Part shown: positions 14,602-18,339 of the stretch, one piece after another
How the letters are laid out: each line of letters begins with the position of its first letter
Position numbering within the stretch: position 1 is the stretch's first letter
NCBI GenBank assembly: GCA_041484525.1
Contig: JBGPHT010000156.1
Coordinates: forward strand, 1-18,339
From: JBGPHT01 sp041484525
GTDB lineage: Bacteria; Acidobacteriota; Terriglobia; Bryobacterales; Bryobacteraceae
Direction: 5' to 3'
DNA length: 18,339 nucleotides
Program-made: the position numbers and the translations under genes
The notes under the pieces: model-generated
Seen by the model: the letters and a program-made list of their open reading frames with translations, nothing else
What the model was told of the DNA's origin: nothing
The model's database searches: none

Positions 14602-15459
14602 TCACGCCCGAAACTCCGCGGCGTGATCGATCGCCCAGTCGCGGAACGTTCGCGCCGGCGCTCCGGTGATCTCTGCGACCGTGGATGTCACGAACGCAGG
14701 TCGACCGATTGCCGCAGCCCAGGCGTCGAGCAGCAAGTTCATGACGAACGCAGGTATGCCAGGGAGTGACTCAGATCTCGCGGCTTCCGGCGAGATCTCT
14801 TCGATGCGCAGCGAGCGGCCGATCGCACCACCGATGGTCGATATCTGCTCGAACTGGCTCAGGGATTGAGGCCCGGTCAGAACATATTCCGCTCCGGCAG
14901 GTCCATCCTCACACAAGGCGCGAACCGCGACCGCGGCGATGTCACGCTCGTCGATCGGAGCTGTAGGAACGGTGAGATGGGGCCAGCGCACGACATCGCC
15001 GCCGGTGCGGATCTGCGGCGCCCACCACAACAGGGCATTCGCGGCGAACATTCCGGGCCGCAGGAATGTCCACTGGAGTCCTGAGGTCTCGATCAGCCGC
15101 TCGATTTGCCCGCCCAGGGCTCGGAGCGGATTGGGCTGTTGGAACAAGGGGTGTGCCGTTTTGAGCGGAGCTGAGAGGAATACGATGCGCCGTGCGTGCT
15201 TCGCGATCCGCTCCAACGCGGGAGCAACAGTGGCCGGCGGGGCGGTCCACACCAGGAACACCGCATCGATGCCATCCAGGCATTCATCAAGGGTCTCGGG
15301 GAGAGTGAGATCTCCGCGTACCACTTCAACGTGTGGCGGCAAACCAGCCGTGTGCGGGTTGCGGGCAAGCGCGCGGACTCGCACGCCCGTGGCCGGCAAC
15401 TGAGAGAGAACCTGGCGGCCGACCCTGCCGGTAGCTCCAATGATGAGGATACGATTCAT
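14602..15459 (-). CDS. NmrA-like NAD(P)-binding protein (atypical SDR)
   Basis: A cytoplasmic 285-residue Rossmann protein. The dinucleotide motif is at the N-terminus, GATGRVGR (8-15, Gly 8, 11 and 14), followed by VRALARNP at the end of the second strand, where a basic residue suggests NADP(H). Later landmarks are VVRGDLTLPETL, DAVFLVW, RIVFLSAPL, WTFLRPGMFAANAL and EYVLTGPQSLSQFEQI. The YxxxK catalytic pair of classical dehydrogenases is not seen, which fits the NmrA/azoreductase-like subgroup whose members act as redox sensors or reductases. The start has AGGATGG about 8 bases upstream. The length is normal for the family, making this the only gene between 13.7 and 16.8 kb that looks whole. 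The 142 bases upstream hold no gene that I can see. Confidence 0.88.
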   Translation of the reverse strand: MNRILIIGATGRVGRQVLSQLPATGVRVRALARNPHTAGLPPHVEVVRGDLTLPETLDECLDGIDAVFLVWTAPPATVAPALERIAKHARRIVFLSAPLKTAHPLFQQPNPLRALGGQIERLIETSGLQWTFLRPGMFAANALLWWAPQIRTGGDVVRWPHLTVPTAPIDERDIAAVAVRALCEDGPAGAEYVLTGPQSLSQFEQISTIGGAIGRSLRIEEISPEAARSESLPGIPAFVMNLLLDAWAAAIGRPAFVTSTVAEITGAPARTFRDWAIDHAAEFRA

Positions 15460-15609
15460 GCAAGACCATCCTACCGGCGGAGGCCAATTGGGGGCAAGAG
15501 GCCTCGCAGACGGCCAGAGCGGTAAACGAACAGCACTGGGACTAACTCAGGCTAAGTCCAATACATATTTCAGGCGCGGCGCCGACAGAGATCCGCGCCG
15601 CAGAGTGCG

Positions 15610-16345
15610 CTACTCGTACCGCAGCGCCACCATCGGATCGATTCGCGATGCCCGTCGCGCCGGCAGGAATCCCGCGAGCGCGGTGACGAACGCGAGCACT
15701 AACGCCGATCCCGCGAAGATCAGGCCATCTGTCGGTTTGACACCGTAAAGCATGCTGGACACCAGCCTCGTGGCGGCGTAAGCAGCGGCCAAGCCCACCC
15801 CCGTGCCTGCCGCCGCCATCTGCAAGCTTTCGCGCAGCACCATCCACTGAACGTTGCGGCGCTGGGCGCCGAGCGCCATACGAATGCCCAGTTCCGCGGT
15901 CCGCCGGGAAACGCCATACGCCAGCACGCCGTAGAGTCCGATCGCTGCCAGCAGCGTCGCGAGCGCGCCGAACACCGTCGAAAGCGCCGCGACTAAGCGC
16001 TCGCGGCCTATCGTTCCCTCGACCACGGAATCCAGCGTACGGATGTCTTCCACCTGCCCCGCACCCGCCGCCGCGACGGCGCTGCGAATCGCCGCGCTCA
16101 CTTGCCGGACGTCCGCCTGGCTCCGCACCAGAAGGGCTCCTTCCCGATCCCCCGGCAGATACACCATCCGCCAGCCCTCCTCGCGAGCTTCCATAGTGCT
16201 TGGCGTTCCGGACCACACCGATGACCTCGCGGATCTCCGGTTGGATTTGCGGCAGGCGGATGCGCCGGCCTACAGCGGATTCGTTGCGAAACAGGTACCG
16301 CGCGAACTTCTCATTCACCACCGCCACGGCTGCAGGGCTCGATCG
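15610..16345 (-). pseudogene. C-terminal part of an ADOP (MacB/FtsX-type) permease gene, frameshifted
   Basis: The final quarter of an acidobacterial ABC permease. From about 16345 it reads SPAAVAVVNEKFARYLF and IREVIGVVRNAKHYG, the end of the periplasmic MacB_PCD-type domain. It then needs a frameshift near 16186-16189 to continue as AREEGWRMVYLPGDREGALL and on through the FtsX domain: ALSTVFGALATLLAAIGLYG, VLAYGVSRRTAELGIRMALG, then VLAFVTALAGFLPARRASRI and a final DPMVALRYE with TAG. Three hydrophobic segments are visible. Full members have about 800 residues, so some 550 N-terminal residues are gone, replaced by the start of a GNAT-like gene. No ATPase gene is nearby, as usual for this orphan group. 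It is non-functional. Confidence 0.75.
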
Positions 16346-16565
16346 TATCCAGCGAGGCCGCGCTCAGCTCCTCGAATATGCCGAGTCCGAAACTCTGAGT
16401 GACGGGAGAGCCGATGCCATCGAACACCGCGTATGCTCCGGCGCATTCGATCCAGTCGGAGCCGCTGCCGGGGAAGAGACGCCGACGCGCCTCCGCGAAC
16501 TGAAGGCACGCGTGCCCTTCCGCGCGCTCCAAACGTCTCGAGAGTGCAAGGTCAGAAAACAGCAT
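16340..16565 (-). pseudogene. N-terminal part of a GNAT-family acetyltransferase gene
   Basis: The ATG at 16565 begins MLFSDLALSRRLERAEGHAC and continues with EARRRLFPGSGSDWIECAGA, YAVFDGIGSPVTQSFGLG and EELSAASLDTIE. I recognise this as the opening of a GNAT-like family common in these bacteria (FSDLALARRLE ... AYAMFDG-x-GSP-x-TQ-x-FGLG). Homology ends at about residue 76; the frame then crosses into the ADOP fragment and stops at 16311. The acetyl-CoA-binding half is missing. TTGCTG and TACCAT, 17 bases apart, lie just upstream and could be a weak promoter giving an almost leaderless message. The 257 bases from 16566 to 16822 hold no gene that I can see. Confidence 0.6.
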
Positions 16566-16822
16566 CGCGATTGGCTATGGTACACGGCTCGGGCAACACC
16601 AGCAACGCCTCACACTCGCAACCGCGTACGTAGGGGCTGGCGGAACGGCCGAATTGAGGAAGTCTGGCCGGCAGCGGAAGACGGCAGAGCCAAACTTCGA
16701 GCAAGCCACATGTCCGGAACGGGCGTGTTACGACGGGTGAGGTTCATCCGCCGAACTTCCGCGTTGGCCAACCGAGTTGGGCGTGCTCGAACTACGGGGT
16801 GTAACGCCCTTGTCTGGAACCG

Positions 16823-18205
16823 TTATCGCACGGCGATAGTAACCATGTTGTATGTTGCGCCCCCGATGGCAATCACGACGGGAACCGCCACGCCTTTCGG
16901 TGCAGCCGTTGGAACCGACACATTCACCTGGTACTCGCCCACGGACCCTGGCGCCAGCCCGGAGAACAACACAGTAGCTTGCACACCTCCGATGGTTACT
17001 CTCGGACTCGTCGTTGCAACCGAGAGCGGTTCACTCAACGCAGGCCAGCCGCTCGCGGGCTGGTTCGTGACGGGCCCGAGACCAGTGCAATATATCTGGA
17101 TTGCAGAGCCGCCCGCAATCGCCGGGTTTGAGGAATCGACCAGACGGTAGGACGTATCGAGGATCGCCCCCTGGCCAGTGCCTTGGGAATTCATGCTAAA
17201 GATGCCTGGGGCGAACGGTGCGACGCTGATGGTCTCGCCGGCGGTTGTCTGGCCATTTACGGTGGCGGTAAGGGACGATTGCGATTGTCCTGCCAACTCC
17301 CAAGGGACCTGAAAGTTCACCTGGCCGGCCGAGACTGCAAAGAGGGGTACCTTTTTCCCGCTGCCAAGCTGCATTGAAAACCCGCCGAGGCTATCCGGAA
17401 GGGGCGAGTTGGAGGCCATCGCCAACGGAGTGCCGAGAAAGCTTCCGTAGACAGTGGCGATGCTCCCAGGTGCTATCGATCCGATCGCGAAGCTAGCCGC
17501 GTTTACGACTCCGCCAGGGCTTATCCCGGACACTAGACCCGGTTGACTGACGGGGATCGCGATACCGGCTACAGAGACTATTGCACTGCGTGCCGGACCG
17601 GAGTTGGCGGCTGCCGTCAGGGTGATAGTCGCCGGTCCTGAGCCAACAGCGTTGCCCGAGTACCTGATCCAAAGCGGAATGCTCTGAACTGCCCAGTCGC
17701 AGGAACCATTGGTCTGGATTGCGATGCTCAGAGTGCCACCCGTGGCGGCTGGTGAACAATTGGCCGGACTGACGGAAGCGGAGCACGAAGGACCCGAAGG
17801 AGTCAGCACACGAATCCGATGGTTCCCAGAGTCAGCCACGTAAACGCGGCCGGCCGAGTCCACCGCGAGCCCTGAAACACTGGCAAACTGAGCAATTGCC
17901 GCGGGACCGTTGTCACCGCTGAAACCAGACGTCCCGTTTCCGGCCACTGTAGTGATCACTCCGTTAGAGACCTTGCGGACGGCGGCCCCGCCCTCAGAAA
18001 TGTAAAGGTTACCGAGAGAGTCTACGGCGACCGCGACGGGCGCGAGTACCGCGGCAAGGGTCGCAGGACCGTTATCACCGGCCGGGCCTATCGTCCCGTT
18101 CCCCGCCACGGTAGTGATCACGCCTTTGGAGACTTTCCGGATGCGGTAGTCAAAACGATCTGCGATGTATACGTCACCGGCAGAGTCGACGGCGATGCCT
18201 AGCAG
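16823..18205 (-). CDS. NHL-repeat/BACON/TIGR03437 surface protein, 5' end missing
   Basis: Homology starts at 18205 (LLGIAVDSAGDVYIADRFDY) and runs to the stop at 16823, about 460 codons. Order: NHL beta-propeller repeats, at least three partial blades (ITTVAGNG, VDSLGNLYISEGG, VDSAGRVYVADSGNHRIRV); a BACON domain (CSASVSPANCSPAATGG ... NGSCDWAVQS); then the Solibacter-type TIGR03437 domain (PGGVVNAASF ... ALFAVSAGQ-like FAVSAGQVNFQVPWEL ... YCTGLGPVTNQP). A whole propeller needs about six blades. Upstream, the frame stays open to about 18298 but has no ATG, GTG or TTG, no signal peptide and no NHL character. The first usable start is the internal GTG at 18121. The gene is therefore 5'-truncated and probably dead, though a shortened product from 18121 is possible. 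Intact relatives are secreted. Confidence 0.75.
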   Translation of the reverse strand: MLGIAVDSAGDVYIADRFDYRIRKVSKGVITTVAGNGTIGPAGDNGPATLAAVLAPVAVAVDSLGNLYISEGGAAVRKVSNGVITTVAGNGTSGFSGDNGPAAIAQFASVSGLAVDSAGRVYVADSGNHRIRVLTPSGPSCSASVSPANCSPAATGGTLSIAIQTNGSCDWAVQSIPLWIRYSGNAVGSGPATITLTAAANSGPARSAIVSVAGIAIPVSQPGLVSGISPGGVVNAASFAIGSIAPGSIATVYGSFLGTPLAMASNSPLPDSLGGFSMQLGSGKKVPLFAVSAGQVNFQVPWELAGQSQSSLTATVNGQTTAGETISVAPFAPGIFSMNSQGTGQGAILDTSYRLVDSSNPAIAGGSAIQIYCTGLGPVTNQPASGWPALSEPLSVATTSPRVTIGGVQATVLFSGLAPGSVGEYQVNVSVPTAAPKGVAVPVVIAIGGATYNMVTIAVR

Positions 18206-18305
18206 GCTGCGGAAAAACGCCCTTTTTCGGCCAAATTCGTAACTCTTGTTATGCCGAATCGAAGACAGACTACGCCTAAACTGCGCCGCAGACGACTAAC
18301 TTGTT

Positions 18306-18339
18306 CTAACTGCGGCCCCTTTTGGCCGCTTTGCCCGCG
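18306..18339 (-). other. Possible C-terminal tail of a gene beyond the right edge
   Basis: On the minus strand the last 34 bases read AGKAAKRGRS and then TAG at 18308-18306, a lysine-rich tail of the kind found on DNA-binding proteins. Another frame gives RAKRPKGAAVRTS with a nearby stop, and on the plus strand an ATG at 18251 opens 29 codons with a CSNC pair. Too little is visible to choose between them. GCGGCC (18312-18317) and GGCCGC (18324-18329) form a small hairpin around CCTTTT in the same place. Confidence 0.15.

Noticed and set aside
16200..17150. Plus-strand open frame of 316 codons
   Set aside because: It crosses the antisense of the ADOP and GNAT fragments and of the TIGR03437 domain; there is no motif or ribosome site.
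18212..18228. Hairpin GAAAAA-CGCCC-TTTTTC
   Set aside because: It is a weak all-A/T stem placed at the broken 5' side of the NHL gene; a terminator role cannot be argued from it.
1..18339. Defence island, CRISPR array or biosynthetic cluster
   Set aside because: There are no spaced repeats, Cas, restriction, toxin-antitoxin or NRPS/PKS motifs; the lone methyltransferase and MBL remnants are too incomplete to argue a pathway.

Overview
The window reads as chromosome of a Gram-negative acidobacterium of the Solibacter/Bryobacter type (order Bryobacterales). The evidence is lineage-typical content: a C-terminal domain of the Solibacter TIGR03437 type, a fragment of an ADOP (acidobacterial duplicated orphan permease) gene, a secreted small protein of a type I associate with acidobacteria (AWQTG near the N-terminus, VNGPVKYA near the C-terminus), a PEP-CTERM protein, and lpxB (lipid A synthesis). 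GC content is high. No rRNA, tRNA or CRISPR array was seen.

Layout. 1-82 (-): start of a probable IS630-type transposase/HTH protein cut by the window edge. 192-1140: a PEP-CTERM surface protein (-) behind a candidate sigma-54 promoter and an array of GTAC-centred sites. 1185-4311 (-): lpxB overlapping the start of an M1-aminopeptidase-like TPR protein whose zinc site is gone. 4418-5456 (+): an unknown 249-aa protein and a small coiled-coil protein. 5458-7295: tiny ORFs, then a run of + strand unknowns (one membrane-anchored, one cytoplasmic, one secreted). 7329-7980: a decayed lipoprotein gene and, on the other strand, two overlapping very small membrane proteins. 8175-10919 (+): a large secreted C45/Ntn-type hydrolase. 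10923-13657 (-): an M28 metallopeptidase overlapping an MFS exporter.

13.7-18.3 kb is a graveyard. An O-methyltransferase gene has lost its middle. A metallo-beta-lactamase-fold gene runs into the tail of a SET-domain gene. A GNAT gene runs into the second half of an ADOP permease gene, which is also frameshifted. An NHL-BACON-TIGR03437 surface protein has lost its 5' end. Only the NmrA-like reductase in the middle looks intact. The three internal joins keep both parts on one strand, as simple deletions would; assembly error has to be excluded.

No complete new defence or biosynthetic system is visible. The most interesting points are the catalytically dead M1 homologue coupled to lpxB, the candidate sigma-54/enhancer control of the PEP-CTERM gene, the micro-operon of two tiny membrane proteins, and the cluster of deletion scars.
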